Below, piece by piece: positions 26,686 to 35,399 of a DNA stretch of 64,000 nt. Below the pieces are notes generated by a model. That model saw nothing but the letters and a program-made list of their open reading frames with translations. It ran no database searches and was not told the origin of the DNA. A program made the position numbers and the translations under genes. This stretch comes from Bosea beijingensis. GTDB lineage: Bacteria; Pseudomonadota; Alphaproteobacteria; Rhizobiales; Beijerinckiaceae. Position 1 is the stretch's first letter; every line of letters starts with the position of its first letter. The stretch lies in assembly GCF_030758975.1 (NCBI RefSeq), contig NZ_CP132359.1, positions 5,047,236 to 5,111,235 on the forward strand. Direction: 5' to 3'.

Positions 26686-27879
26686 ATGAGCCTGCTCAAG
26701 ACCGCAACGAATGTCGCCGATTTCGCGGCGGCCGCGCGACGCCGTCTGCCGCGCGTTGTTTGGGATTACCTCGACGGCGGGGCGGAAGACGAGACCACGC
26801 TGCGTGACAACCGCGCCGGGTTCGAGCGGCTAAAAATCATGCCGAGGGTCCTGACGGGGAATGCGAAGCGCGACCAGTCAGTCGAGTTGTTCGGGACACG
26901 CTTCGCCTCGCCCTTCATGATCGGGCCTACCGGCCTCAACGGCCTGTTCTGGCCTGACGCGGATCTTGCACTGGCGCGGGCAGCTGCATCTGCGGATGTC
27001 GGGTTCGCGTTGTCGACAGCGTCCAACAATTCGTTGGAAGAGGTCGCGGCCACCGGGCCGGGCACTCGCTGGTTCCAGCTCTATCCGTGGGGTGATGCCG
27101 CCTTCTCGGCGCGGTTGCTCGAGCGGGCTAAGCGCTCCGGCTACAGCGCGGTGATCGTGACCGTCGACACCTTGACCGCAGGCAAGCGCGAGCGCGATCT
27201 GCGGAACGGATTCTCTCACGAACTCCGGATCACCCCCCGCGTGGTGCTCGACGGTTTGGCCCATCCTGCCTGGCTGCGCTCAGTCTGGCTCGGCCGGGGC
27301 ATGCCTCGCTTCGAGAACCTGGCGGAGTTCCTGCCTCCGGGCGCGTCCGCGTCTCAACTCGCGGACTTCACCCGCTCGCAGCGTAACCCGTCCTTCGCCT
27401 GGGAGGATATCGAACGGCTGAAGAGGACTTGGGAGGGGCCGATCCTGGTCAAGGGCATCCTGGCCTCGGCCGACGCCGTCCGCGCGCTTGAGGCCGGGGC
27501 AGACGGGGTGGTGGTTTCGAACCACGGCGGCCGGCAGCTCGATGGTGCCCCTGCGACCATAGACGCACTTCCGGACATCGTCGCTGCAATCGGCGGACGG
27601 GGACGCGTCCTCGTCGATGGAGGGTTCCGGCGTGGCTCGGACATTGTCAAAGCCGTAGCTCTGGGCGCTGATGCGGTACTACTCGGGCGGTCGACCCTTT
27701 ACGGGCTGGCTGCTGCCGGCCAAGCCGGCGCCACCAGGGTCCTTGCGATCCTGCGTGATGAGGTCGACCGGACTCTGGCGTTGGCCGGAGCCCGCAGTCT
27801 CGTCGACCTGCAGCAAATGCAGATCGTGTCGTCGCCGCCATCGCAGCTTCGCCACGGCGCGCTCGACCGCGTCGTCTGA
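26686..27879 (+). CDS. FMN-dependent alpha-hydroxyacid dehydrogenase (lactate/mandelate type)
   Basis: A 397-residue FMN enzyme that oxidises L-2-hydroxyacids to 2-oxoacids. Seen: WDYLDGGAEDE near 25-35 (active-site Tyr), WFQLYPWGD, VDTLTAGKRERD, the catalytic SNHGGRQLDG (His and Arg) near 270 and the phosphate site LVDGGFRRGSDIVKA plus ADAVLLGR. Mandelate dehydrogenase, lactate dehydrogenase and glycolate oxidase share these residues, so the substrate is open. Lying 56 bases after an importer and in a cluster with a benzoylformate-decarboxylase-like enzyme and an aldehyde dehydrogenase, an aryl-hydroxyacid substrate is plausible. Confidence 0.9.
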   Translation: MSLLKTATNVADFAAAARRRLPRVVWDYLDGGAEDETTLRDNRAGFERLKIMPRVLTGNAKRDQSVELFGTRFASPFMIGPTGLNGLFWPDADLALARAAASADVGFALSTASNNSLEEVAATGPGTRWFQLYPWGDAAFSARLLERAKRSGYSAVIVTVDTLTAGKRERDLRNGFSHELRITPRVVLDGLAHPAWLRSVWLGRGMPRFENLAEFLPPGASASQLADFTRSQRNPSFAWEDIERLKRTWEGPILVKGILASADAVRALEAGADGVVVSNHGGRQLDGAPATIDALPDIVAAIGGRGRVLVDGGFRRGSDIVKAVALGADAVLLGRSTLYGLAAAGQAGATRVLAILRDEVDRTLALAGARSLVDLQQMQIVSSPPSQLRHGALDRVV

Positions 27880-27898
27880 CGGTGTGAACGTCGCGATA

Positions 27899-28105
27899 TC
27901 AGCGTCTGTTGGCAGGCTCTTCGGGGGCCGGATTGTTCGCCGTGGACGCCAGAATGGCGATCGTGTCCTGCTCGGCGGCGGCGGCGCTCTTATAGCGCGG
28001 TGCCGTCGTCACCAGGGGCCGTTCCGCGTCTGCAGGATAGTAAATCTCGATCGCGAACCGGCCGGAAGCGGCGTCCTCGACAGACTCAATCCGGATCAGT
28101 GGCAT
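27899..28105 (-). CDS. Small protein of unknown function
   Basis: A 68-residue protein beginning MPLIRIESVEDAASGR. ATG 28105 has GGAG at 7 bases; another ATG at 28111 is too close to it. The middle has alternating hydrophobic residues (FAIEIYYP) suggesting a beta strand, followed by an alanine-rich helix. It lies convergent with the hydroxyacid dehydrogenase. I do not recognise a family. Codon usage and a good ribosome site argue it is real. Confidence 0.55.
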   Translation of the reverse strand: MPLIRIESVEDAASGRFAIEIYYPADAERPLVTTAPRYKSAAAAEQDTIAILASTANNPAPEEPANRR

Positions 28106-28623
28106 GGTCATTCTCCGTTCGGCGTCGCCTCAAGGCAACCTGCCCGATTCTTGGACCATCGTGGTTGGCTGGTCCAAAACAAAAGCAGCCTTGCTGCCAT
28201 TCGGCTTTCCGTTCGAGGACCAGGAAAGCGTCGCCCATCTCCGATAGTGCGGCGTAGGGCAGTGCTGCCGACGGAGCCAGATTGATTCCGTCTTTCAGAT
28301 CAATCTCAACGGTTTGCCTAAATAATAGCCAGCTATGCGCAAGTGCCTACGATGTCAGAGAGAAGCTCGCTTCTCCAAGCGTTTACTCGGTTCGCTGCAA
28401 CGCGACCGCTTCGTGGTCGAGCAGCGTTTCGCAGCCGAGAGGCCGCCTGCCACGGGCTTTTGGAGACGCTTGGCGCTCTCTTTGCCTAGTTTTCGAGCAG
28501 TTTCTGCGGGGCGCAGTTAACCGGGTCGTCCCGGCGCCTTGACACTAGAACGCCCCTAAAGTCGTATTCGTATGATGGTATACCGTTTGACAACGGTGAT
28601 GCTGCACATCCGAGGAATGTTTC
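28106..28623. other. Divergent promoter region upstream of amidase operon
   Basis: About 520 bases without a supportable gene. A TTGACA (-35-like) is at 28539-28544, a TATGAT (-10-like) at 28571-28576, and an 8-bp palindrome overlaps the presumed start region. The stretch 28300-28340 is AT-rich. A short frame at 28282-28542 has no ribosome site and shadow-like composition. Confidence 0.45.
28577..28584. promoter_or_regulatory. GntR/FCD-type operator candidate
   Basis: GGTATACC, a perfect palindrome extended imperfectly to ATGGTATACCGT, 40 bases before the amidase start and directly after TATGAT. FCD-type GntR proteins often bind sites with a GTATAC core. The GntR/FCD regulator at 38539-39255 closes this gene block and is the likely partner (inference). 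Confidence 0.5.
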
Positions 28624-30090
28624 GTGACCCAGCCCTGTGATCTGACCGCGTCCGAGGCGCGCTTTCTAATCGGCGCGAAGCAGCTTTCTCCCGTGGAGTT
28701 GCTCAACTCCTGCCTGTCCCGCATCGAGGAGGTGAACGGCGCCGTGAACGGTGTCGTCGCTCTTGATGTCGAAGGCGCGACAGAAGCGGCGAGAACAGCC
28801 GAGAAGGCCGTTCTGTCGGGGGAGGCGCTGGCGCCGCTGCACGGCTTGCCGGTTGGCGTGAAAGACCTCAACGATACGGCCGGGCTGCGCACGACCTACG
28901 GTTCGAAGCTCTACGAGGAGAATGTTCCGGCCGCGGACGAGCATCTGGTCGCCAATCTCCGCCGGCAGGGCGGCATTGTTTTCGCGAAGACCAACACGCC
29001 GGAATGGGGCGCGGGCGGTAACACTTTCAACCCGGTCTACGGGGTCAGTGCGAACCCCTTCGATGTAGCGCTGACGTGCGGCGGCTCCTCGGGCGGCTCC
29101 GGTATCGCCCTTTCATTGGGCATGATGCCGCTCGCACACGGCTCGGACAATGCGGGCAGCTTGCGCATCCCGGCGTCTTATTGCGGCGTGGTCGGCTTCC
29201 GCCCGACGGCGGGTATCGTGGCTTCGGAGAAGCGCCTGATCGGCCTGTCGCATCTGCCGGTGCAGGGGCCGATGGCGCGCAACGTGGCAGATGTCCGGCT
29301 GATGCTGAATGCGATGTCGACCTCAGCCTCCATCGACGCCCTTGCGACCCCGCTTGCCCTGCGAGATGACCGCCCGATCGATCCTTCGACACTGAAGGTC
29401 GCCTTCTCGCAGGATCTCGGATTCGCCCCCTGCGAGCCTGGGCTGCGGAACGTGTTCGACGAAAGGACAGCCGCGTTCGCCTCGATCTTCCGGTCCACGG
29501 CCAAAGCACACCCGGATTTCGGCGACACCCGCCATGTCTACGAGGTGCTGCGCGCCGTGAATTACATCGGTATGTTCGCCGATCGGCAAAAGCAGAAGCC
29601 CCGGCAGTGGGGGCCGCTGGTCCAGCAGAACCTCGACCACGCATCGCGCTTCAGCCTCGAGGATGCGTCGCTGGCCTTCATCGAGCACAGCCGTATCTAT
29701 CAGCGCGTCCAGGCATTCTTCGAGGAATACGACCTCCTGATCACGCCGACGGTCGGCGCATATCCATGGCCGAAGCACGATATGTATCCAGCCTCGATCG
29801 AGGGCAGGGCGATTGCCAACTACTTTGACTGGGTGGGCCTGACCTATGGCATCACGCTGATCAATCATCCCTGCATCTCGATCCCCTGCGGCCTGGACGA
29901 CCGTGGCCTGCCCTTCGGCCTGCAGATCGTCGGGCGCCGGAACTCGGATCTCCATCTGCTGCGCTGCGCCGAGGCGATCGAGACCGTGCTCGCGCGTTCG
30001 CCCGTTCTCGCCAGGCCTTTGCCGGATCTCGCCTATCTTCGCGCGGCCCATGCCGATGATCGCATGCGGCCCGTGGCAGCGGTCGGCTGA
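28624..30090 (+). CDS. Amidase (amidase-signature family)
   Basis: A 488-residue amidase-signature hydrolase with the Ser-cisSer-Lys triad: Lys80 in GVKDLND, Ser155 in CGGSSGGSG and Ser179 in SDNAGSLRIPAS. Spacings of 75 and 24 are as expected for the family. The usual DTGGS is DNAGS here. It hydrolyses a carboxylic amide to acid and ammonia in the cytoplasm. GTG 28624 has GAGGA 7 bases upstream. First gene of a block with an oligopeptide-type importer, so the amide is probably imported by that system. Confidence 0.92.
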   Translation: MTQPCDLTASEARFLIGAKQLSPVELLNSCLSRIEEVNGAVNGVVALDVEGATEAARTAEKAVLSGEALAPLHGLPVGVKDLNDTAGLRTTYGSKLYEENVPAADEHLVANLRRQGGIVFAKTNTPEWGAGGNTFNPVYGVSANPFDVALTCGGSSGGSGIALSLGMMPLAHGSDNAGSLRIPASYCGVVGFRPTAGIVASEKRLIGLSHLPVQGPMARNVADVRLMLNAMSTSASIDALATPLALRDDRPIDPSTLKVAFSQDLGFAPCEPGLRNVFDERTAAFASIFRSTAKAHPDFGDTRHVYEVLRAVNYIGMFADRQKQKPRQWGPLVQQNLDHASRFSLEDASLAFIEHSRIYQRVQAFFEEYDLLITPTVGAYPWPKHDMYPASIEGRAIANYFDWVGLTYGITLINHPCISIPCGLDDRGLPFGLQIVGRRNSDLHLLRCAEAIETVLARSPVLARPLPDLAYLRAAHADDRMRPVAAVG

Positions 30091-30117
30091 CAGCCGAGCT
30101 GGAGGAAGCGTTTAGTC

Positions 30118-31128
30118 ATGCTACGAACCCTCGCCACGCGGATCCTGGGAGCCGTCCCGGTCGTTCTCCTGGTGGCACTCGGCATCTTCGCTCTCGTTAG
30201 GCTCGCGCCCGGCGACGCAGCCAGTACTCTCGCCGCCGAGGATGCGAGCGAGGCGGATATTGCTCGCATGCGCGCGCAATGGGGGCTCGACCAGCCGGTC
30301 CTGGTGCAGTTCTTCTACTTCCTGGGCAATCTCGCGCGCCTCGATATGGGCACGTCCTATCGCTACCATGCGCCCGTTGCCGAGCTGATCGGCCAACGGC
30401 TGCCCGCCACTCTCGAACTAGCTCTCACCGCCCTGCTGTTGGCTGCCGTGATCGCGGTGCCGCTCGGCGTCGCGACCGCGCTCAAGAAGGGCAGCTGGCT
30501 CGATGGTTTGGGCTCGCTTCTGGCCGTCCTCGGCGTCAGCGCTCCATCCTTCTGGGTCGGTATTCTCCTTGTGTTGCTGGTCTCGGGCCACTTCAATCTC
30601 CTGCCGTCCAGCGGCCGGATACCGCTCGACGTGCCGATCCGGGAGCTGACAGGCTTTATCCTGCTGGACAGCCTCCTTCAGGGGCGGTTCGACCTGTTCC
30701 GTCAGGCGCTGTCCTTCATCGTCCTGCCGGCCGCCACGCTGGCTTTCGGCATGATCGGTATCATCGCGCGAATTTCGCGGTCCGCCGTCATCGATGTCGG
30801 GCAGGAAGAGTTCGTGCTCACCGCGGTTGCCAAAGGATTGAAGCGCCGCGAGGTGGTCTCTCGGCACCTGCTGCCGAACGCGACGGTGCCGATCGTCACG
30901 ATCATCGGCCTGGAACTTGGCACGCTGATCAGCGGTAGCATCGTCGTCGAGGTGGTGTTCTCCTGGCCGGGGCTGGGCTCGCTGCTCTATGCCGCGGTGA
31001 CCGCCCGCGACATTCCGCTGACGACGGGTATCGTCATCTCCTACACATTCATCTTCATCTTCATGAACATACTGGTCGATCTGATCTACGTCCTCGTGGA
31101 TCCGCGGCTGCGCGTCGCGAGGACGTGA
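30118..31128 (+). CDS. Oligopeptide/dipeptide-type ABC permease, DppB family
   Basis: A 336-residue permease with the N-terminal TILGAV-type membrane anchor, the DppB-family GDAASTLAAEDASEADIARMRAQWGLDQP region and a C-terminal permease domain (PTALELAL..., EAA-loop VVSRHLLPNATVPIVT). ATG 30118 follows GAGGAAG. Overlaps the next gene's region by coupling. Confidence 0.94.
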   Translation: MLRTLATRILGAVPVVLLVALGIFALVRLAPGDAASTLAAEDASEADIARMRAQWGLDQPVLVQFFYFLGNLARLDMGTSYRYHAPVAELIGQRLPATLELALTALLLAAVIAVPLGVATALKKGSWLDGLGSLLAVLGVSAPSFWVGILLVLLVSGHFNLLPSSGRIPLDVPIRELTGFILLDSLLQGRFDLFRQALSFIVLPAATLAFGMIGIIARISRSAVIDVGQEEFVLTAVAKGLKRREVVSRHLLPNATVPIVTIIGLELGTLISGSIVVEVVFSWPGLGSLLYAAVTARDIPLTTGIVISYTFIFIFMNILVDLIYVLVDPRLRVART

Positions 31129-31130
31129 CG

Positions 31131-31970
31131 ATGCAGCCCTGGCGCTTTCTCGAGATCAAGTTCGTCATCGGCACCATCTGCCTGGGAGCGATCGTTCTGC
31201 TCGCACTCCTTGGCGGCCTCGTCGCCGGACATGATCCCAACGAGCAGAACCTCATGTTTGCGCTCGAGCCGCCATTCGGCATCGAGAGCGGCTATTATCT
31301 GGGAACGGACCATCTTGGCCGCGATCTGTTGGCACGGATGACCTCTGGCGCACGCATTTCCCTAGCGATCGCCGGGTCGGTCGTCGTGCTGTCGGGGGTC
31401 GTTGGGGTGTTGATCGGAGCGCTGTCGGGCTATCTCGCCGGTGCGCGCGACGCGGTCATCCAGAAGGTCGTCGAGACGTTCTGGGCATTTCCGCCAATCC
31501 TGCTGGCGATCGCGATCCTCGCGTTCTTCGGGCCGAGCCTGGGCAACGTCATCATCGCGCTCACGATCCAGCGCTGGATTCCCTATTGCCGGATAGCCCG
31601 CGCGCAGGCGCTCATGCTCCGCTCCCGGGAATACATCTCGGCAGCAAAGATCATGGGCGGCGGCACCGGCTGGATCCTGCGTCACCATGTGCTGCCGAAC
31701 CTGCTAGCTTCGGCGATCATCATCGCCACTTTCACGATGGCCACCGCAATCCTGGCGGAATCGAGCCTGAGCTTCTTGGGTTTGGGCGTGCCTCCGAACG
31801 TCCCGACTTGGGGCGGCATGCTCGCGGAGGGCCGCTCCTACATCACACGCGCATGGTGGCTGGCCGTCCTACCCGGCCTCGGCATCTTCCTCACCGTGCT
31901 TGGCCTCAACCTGCTTGGAGATTGGCTGCGCGATCAGCTCGATCCCAAGGCCGCACTAAACCTGTCGTGA
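31131..31970 (+). CDS. Oligopeptide/dipeptide-type ABC permease, DppC family
   Basis: A permease of 279 residues, DppC/OppC type: N-terminal helix, LGTDHLGRDLLARMTSGARISL and the terminal SFLGLGVPPNVPTWGGML typical of the family. ATG 31131 has GAGGA at 7 bases; GTG at 31125, overlapping the previous stop, is the alternative. Confidence 0.94.
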   Translation: MQPWRFLEIKFVIGTICLGAIVLLALLGGLVAGHDPNEQNLMFALEPPFGIESGYYLGTDHLGRDLLARMTSGARISLAIAGSVVVLSGVVGVLIGALSGYLAGARDAVIQKVVETFWAFPPILLAIAILAFFGPSLGNVIIALTIQRWIPYCRIARAQALMLRSREYISAAKIMGGGTGWILRHHVLPNLLASAIIIATFTMATAILAESSLSFLGLGVPPNVPTWGGMLAEGRSYITRAWWLAVLPGLGIFLTVLGLNLLGDWLRDQLDPKAALNLS

Positions 31971-31978
31971 CAAATGCC

Positions 31979-32980
31979 ATGCAAGCGACCCCTCCACGCA
32001 TGAACGGTTCAACTTCAACACCGGTGCTGCAGGCCGAGGATCTCTCGCTGTTCCTGCGCACGCATCAGGGCGGGCATCTGAAGATCGTCGACGGCGTGAC
32101 GTTCACGATCGGCAAGGGCGACTTCTACGCCGTCGTCGGAGAAAGCGGCTCAGGCAAGACTGTGCTTGGACGCTCGATCATGAGGTTGTTTCCGCCGGCC
32201 ATGCTGCGCATGGAGGGGAAGCTGTCCCTGAACGGCGTGGACCTGGTGTCGGCGCCTTCGGCCCAGGTCCAGACGATGCGCGGTCGTGTGGTCAGCATGA
32301 TCTTCCAGGAGCCCATGACCTCGCTCAACCCGTTGATGACGGTCGAGCGGCAGATCGCCGAGGCCCTCGCCGTCGCGGGCGAAGGCAGCAGACGCGAACG
32401 CAGCGAGCGGGTCCTCGACCTTCTTGCGAGCGTCCAGTTCGCCGATCCGAAGAGCGTGCGCTCCATGTATCCCCATGAGCTCAGCGGCGGCATGCGTCAG
32501 CGCGCGATGATCGCTATGGCACTGGCCAACAATCCCGCCCTGCTCATCGCGGACGAGCCGACGACGGCGCTCGACGTCACGATCCAGCAGGAGATCATGC
32601 AGCTATTGTTGCGCCTGCGCGATCAGCATGCGCTCTCTATCCTGTTCATCTCCCACGATCTTTCTCTGGTGCGCCGATACGCGGATCGCATCGGCGTTCT
32701 CTATGGCGGCGTTCTGATGGAGAGCGGCCCCGCGGACCAGTTGATCGACCACCCGACACACCCCTATTCGCGCGCGCTCGTCGATTGCATCCCGCGTCGG
32801 CGCGAAGGCGGGCGGCGCCAGGCCGGCATCGAGGGCCAGGTGCCTGGGGTGGCCAACTGGTTTGAGGGCTGCCGCTTCGCTCCGCGTTGCCCTCGCGTCC
32901 AGGACGATTGCCGCCGCGGCGAGATTCCGCTGCGGACAACCAAGACTGCGCAGGCGGCCCGATGCCTTTATCCACAATGA
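31979..32980 (+). CDS. Oligopeptide ABC transporter ATPase, DppD/OppD family
   Basis: A 333-residue ATPase with GESGSGKT (Walker A), IFQEPMTSLNP (Q-loop), LSGGMRQR, LLIADEPTTALD (Walker B), FISHDLSLV, and the C-terminal oligopeptide-ATPase region with four-cysteine iron-sulfur-type motif (CRFAPRC...CR...C). ATG 31979 is preferred; GTG 31967 would overlap the previous stop. Confidence 0.93.
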   Translation: MQATPPRMNGSTSTPVLQAEDLSLFLRTHQGGHLKIVDGVTFTIGKGDFYAVVGESGSGKTVLGRSIMRLFPPAMLRMEGKLSLNGVDLVSAPSAQVQTMRGRVVSMIFQEPMTSLNPLMTVERQIAEALAVAGEGSRRERSERVLDLLASVQFADPKSVRSMYPHELSGGMRQRAMIAMALANNPALLIADEPTTALDVTIQQEIMQLLLRLRDQHALSILFISHDLSLVRRYADRIGVLYGGVLMESGPADQLIDHPTHPYSRALVDCIPRRREGGRRQAGIEGQVPGVANWFEGCRFAPRCPRVQDDCRRGEIPLRTTKTAQAARCLYPQ

Positions 32981-33777
32981 CCTTCGACCATCCGGTGCTG
33001 CGTGCCGAAGGTCTCAGCAAGACCTATGCAGGGCGCGGCGGCCTGTTTAGCAGCAAGCCCGGCGTGACGGCTCTGACCGACGTCTCATTCGAGGTCCCGC
33101 GGGGCGAGATCCTGGGCATCGTCGGGGAATCCGGCTGCGGAAAATCAACCCTCGCGCGGATCATCGTCGGACTCGAGCAGGCAAGTGGCGGGCGCCTGGC
33201 CTCGGAGGACCGGCCATTGGTGGACGTCGCAGCGCGTATTTCGCTGCCTGCCGCCTCCCGTCAGATCCAGATGGTGTTTCAGGATCCATACTCGTCTCTC
33301 AATCCGCGGATGACCGTCGCGGACGTAATCAGCGAAGGGTTGCGTATCGCCGGCGAGCGAAACAAACGGGTACTGGCGGAGCGCGTCCGGGAGATGCTGC
33401 AGCTGGTCGGGCTGCCGGGCGAAGCCGGATCGCGCTATCCATTCCAGTTCAGCGGCGGACAGAGACAGCGCATCGGCATCGCCCGTGCACTGATTACCGA
33501 CCCGCGACTGCTGATCGCAGACGAGGCGGTGTCGGCCCTCGACGTCTCTGTGCAGATGCAGATCCTCAATCTTCTGCTCGATATCCGCGACAGGCTCGGC
33601 CTGACGATCCTGTTCATCAGCCACGACATCGGCGTGATCGACTATCTCTGCGACAAGGTCATCGTCCTCGCGCACGGGCGCGTGGTCGAATCCGGCGCAG
33701 CGAGCGCCGTCATTTCCAACCCCGAACATGCTTACACGCGAAAGCTGATCCAAGCCGTCCCAAGAATGGCTGGGTGA
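32977..33777 (+). CDS. Oligopeptide ABC transporter ATPase, DppF/OppF family
   Basis: A 266-residue ATPase with GESGCGKST, VFQDPYSSLNPRM, FSGGQRQRIGIARAL and LLIADEAVSALDVS. The Walker B stretch has DEAVSALD where DEPVSALD is usual. ATG 32977 overlaps the previous stop (ATGA); ATG 32962 is also in frame. The C-terminal oligopeptide-binding extension is short, ending soon after the HAYTRKLI motif. Confidence 0.92.
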   Translation: MTFDHPVLRAEGLSKTYAGRGGLFSSKPGVTALTDVSFEVPRGEILGIVGESGCGKSTLARIIVGLEQASGGRLASEDRPLVDVAARISLPAASRQIQMVFQDPYSSLNPRMTVADVISEGLRIAGERNKRVLAERVREMLQLVGLPGEAGSRYPFQFSGGQRQRIGIARALITDPRLLIADEAVSALDVSVQMQILNLLLDIRDRLGLTILFISHDIGVIDYLCDKVIVLAHGRVVESGAASAVISNPEHAYTRKLIQAVPRMAG

Positions 33778-33822
33778 GCCGACGTACACGGGCCAGCAGC
33801 CCATAACGCCGGAGGAGCCAGG

Positions 33823-35358
33823 ATGTCACATAAGAGCAGCCCCGTTTTCGCAGCGAGCTTGATCGCTGCCGCCATCGCTATCGCAGCGCCCGCCTCAGCC
33901 CAAACCGCGCAACGCCCGGCCAACGAGACGCTCGTCGTCACGACTGCGGATACGCTGGTGACGCGTCACCCCTACGCCGAGAGCAGTGCCCAGATGTATT
34001 CGATCTGGTGTCAGGTCTACGGCTGCCTCGGCCGCTACGACTATGCGCAGCGCAAGTTCGTGGGCCAGCTCGCGGAACGCTGGGAGCAGCGCGATGAGGT
34101 CACCTGGCGCTTCCATCTGCGTAAGGATCTCGTCCGGCACGATGGCGGCCCCGGTCCCACCGTTGCCGACGTCCTGCATTCCTACAACCAGGTCATGACC
34201 GATCCGCAAAGCCAGGGGCGGTTCTATCTTTCGAGCGTGAAGGAAATCCGGCGCGTCGATGACCATACCTTCGACGTTGTTACGAAAGAGCCGGCGTCGT
34301 CACTGCTGGGGCAATTGTTCGACAAGTTCACGATCACCAGCGAAGAGATCTTCAAGACGCAAGGAGGCGTGGCCAGCTACAACACGGCGCCGATTGGATG
34401 GGGCCCCTACAAGCTCACAAACTTCGCCATCAGTGACCGGATCGCGCTCGAACGGCATGATGCCTATCCTGCCAAGGTCGAAACCTCTCCGCGCAACGTG
34501 CTGTTCCGGCGTATTCCCGAGCCGGACCAGCGCGTCACGGCCCTGCTGAACGGCGAGGTTCAGATCGCGCGGCTGATCCCTCCGCAATTGGTCGGCAGGC
34601 TGGAGAACGTGCCTTCCGTCGAGATCCGGCGCGCGCCCTCGAACGAGCCGATGTTCATCGGCTTCAGCGTCAAGACCAAGCCTTGGGACGACCCGCGCGT
34701 GCGGAGGGCCGCTGCGATGGCGATCAGCAAGGATGTGATCATCCAGCGTATTCTGTTTGGGATGGCGGACCGGCTCGATGGCCCGGTTGGAGCGCAGCAG
34801 ATCTGCTACACGACTCCGATCGACCAAAAGACGCCGTATGACGTCGCGGGAGCACGGAAGCTTCTGGCCGAGGCCGGCTATGCAGGTGGTGGGCCAGTCG
34901 TCGACTTCTTCACCGCCACGGGCCGCTACATCTCCGATCGACAGATCGCCGAGGCGATCACCCAGATGTTGAACCAGGCCGGTTTCAAGGCAACCCTCCA
35001 CACGCCGGAGTTCGCCGGGCTCTGGGCCAATGTCAGGGCGGGCAAAGCGCCCATGTACTACATGGGGCGCGGCCTTGCGCTCGAGCCGTCCGAATGGCTG
35101 TCGCAGTATTTCGAGACCGGCGTCACGCCACGCATCGGCTACGACAATCCTAAGCTGAACGAGTTGTTCGAACGCGAGCGCAAAACCTTCGACATAATCG
35201 AACGCTGCAAGATCATCCGTGAGATCAGCCAGCTGATCGAGACCGAGGCACCAGGCATCTTCCTCTGGAATCACCAGTACGTCAGCGGCGTCCGCAAGGG
35301 GGTGCGCTACGTGCCGGATGCTTCGGGCGAGATCTGGCTGCCCGACGTCCGCCTCTGA
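33823..35358 (+). CDS. Peptide/nickel-type (SBP_bac_5) substrate-binding protein
   Basis: A 511-residue periplasmic protein with a Sec signal (hydrophobic ASLIAAAIAIAAPASAQ, cleavage after ASA near 26). SBP_bac_5 features include LAERWEQRDEVTWRFHLRKDLVRHDGGPGPT. ATG 33823 has GGAGGAG upstream. Its stop overlaps an in-frame start of the next, paralogous binding protein: both contain VTALLN-EVQIARLIPPQLV-type segments. Probably imports the amide or peptide hydrolysed by the neighbouring amidase or M20 enzyme. Confidence 0.92.
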   Translation: MSHKSSPVFAASLIAAAIAIAAPASAQTAQRPANETLVVTTADTLVTRHPYAESSAQMYSIWCQVYGCLGRYDYAQRKFVGQLAERWEQRDEVTWRFHLRKDLVRHDGGPGPTVADVLHSYNQVMTDPQSQGRFYLSSVKEIRRVDDHTFDVVTKEPASSLLGQLFDKFTITSEEIFKTQGGVASYNTAPIGWGPYKLTNFAISDRIALERHDAYPAKVETSPRNVLFRRIPEPDQRVTALLNGEVQIARLIPPQLVGRLENVPSVEIRRAPSNEPMFIGFSVKTKPWDDPRVRRAAAMAISKDVIIQRILFGMADRLDGPVGAQQICYTTPIDQKTPYDVAGARKLLAEAGYAGGGPVVDFFTATGRYISDRQIAEAITQMLNQAGFKATLHTPEFAGLWANVRAGKAPMYYMGRGLALEPSEWLSQYFETGVTPRIGYDNPKLNELFERERKTFDIIERCKIIREISQLIETEAPGIFLWNHQYVSGVRKGVRYVPDASGEIWLPDVRL

Positions 35359-35399
35359 TGACAGTCCGCGATCCCGCTACAAACGAAGGCGATTCAGCC

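Noticed and set aside
28282..28542. 86-codon frame upstream of the amidase
   Set aside because: No ribosome site, serine/arginine-rich low-information sequence, overlaps the promoter region.
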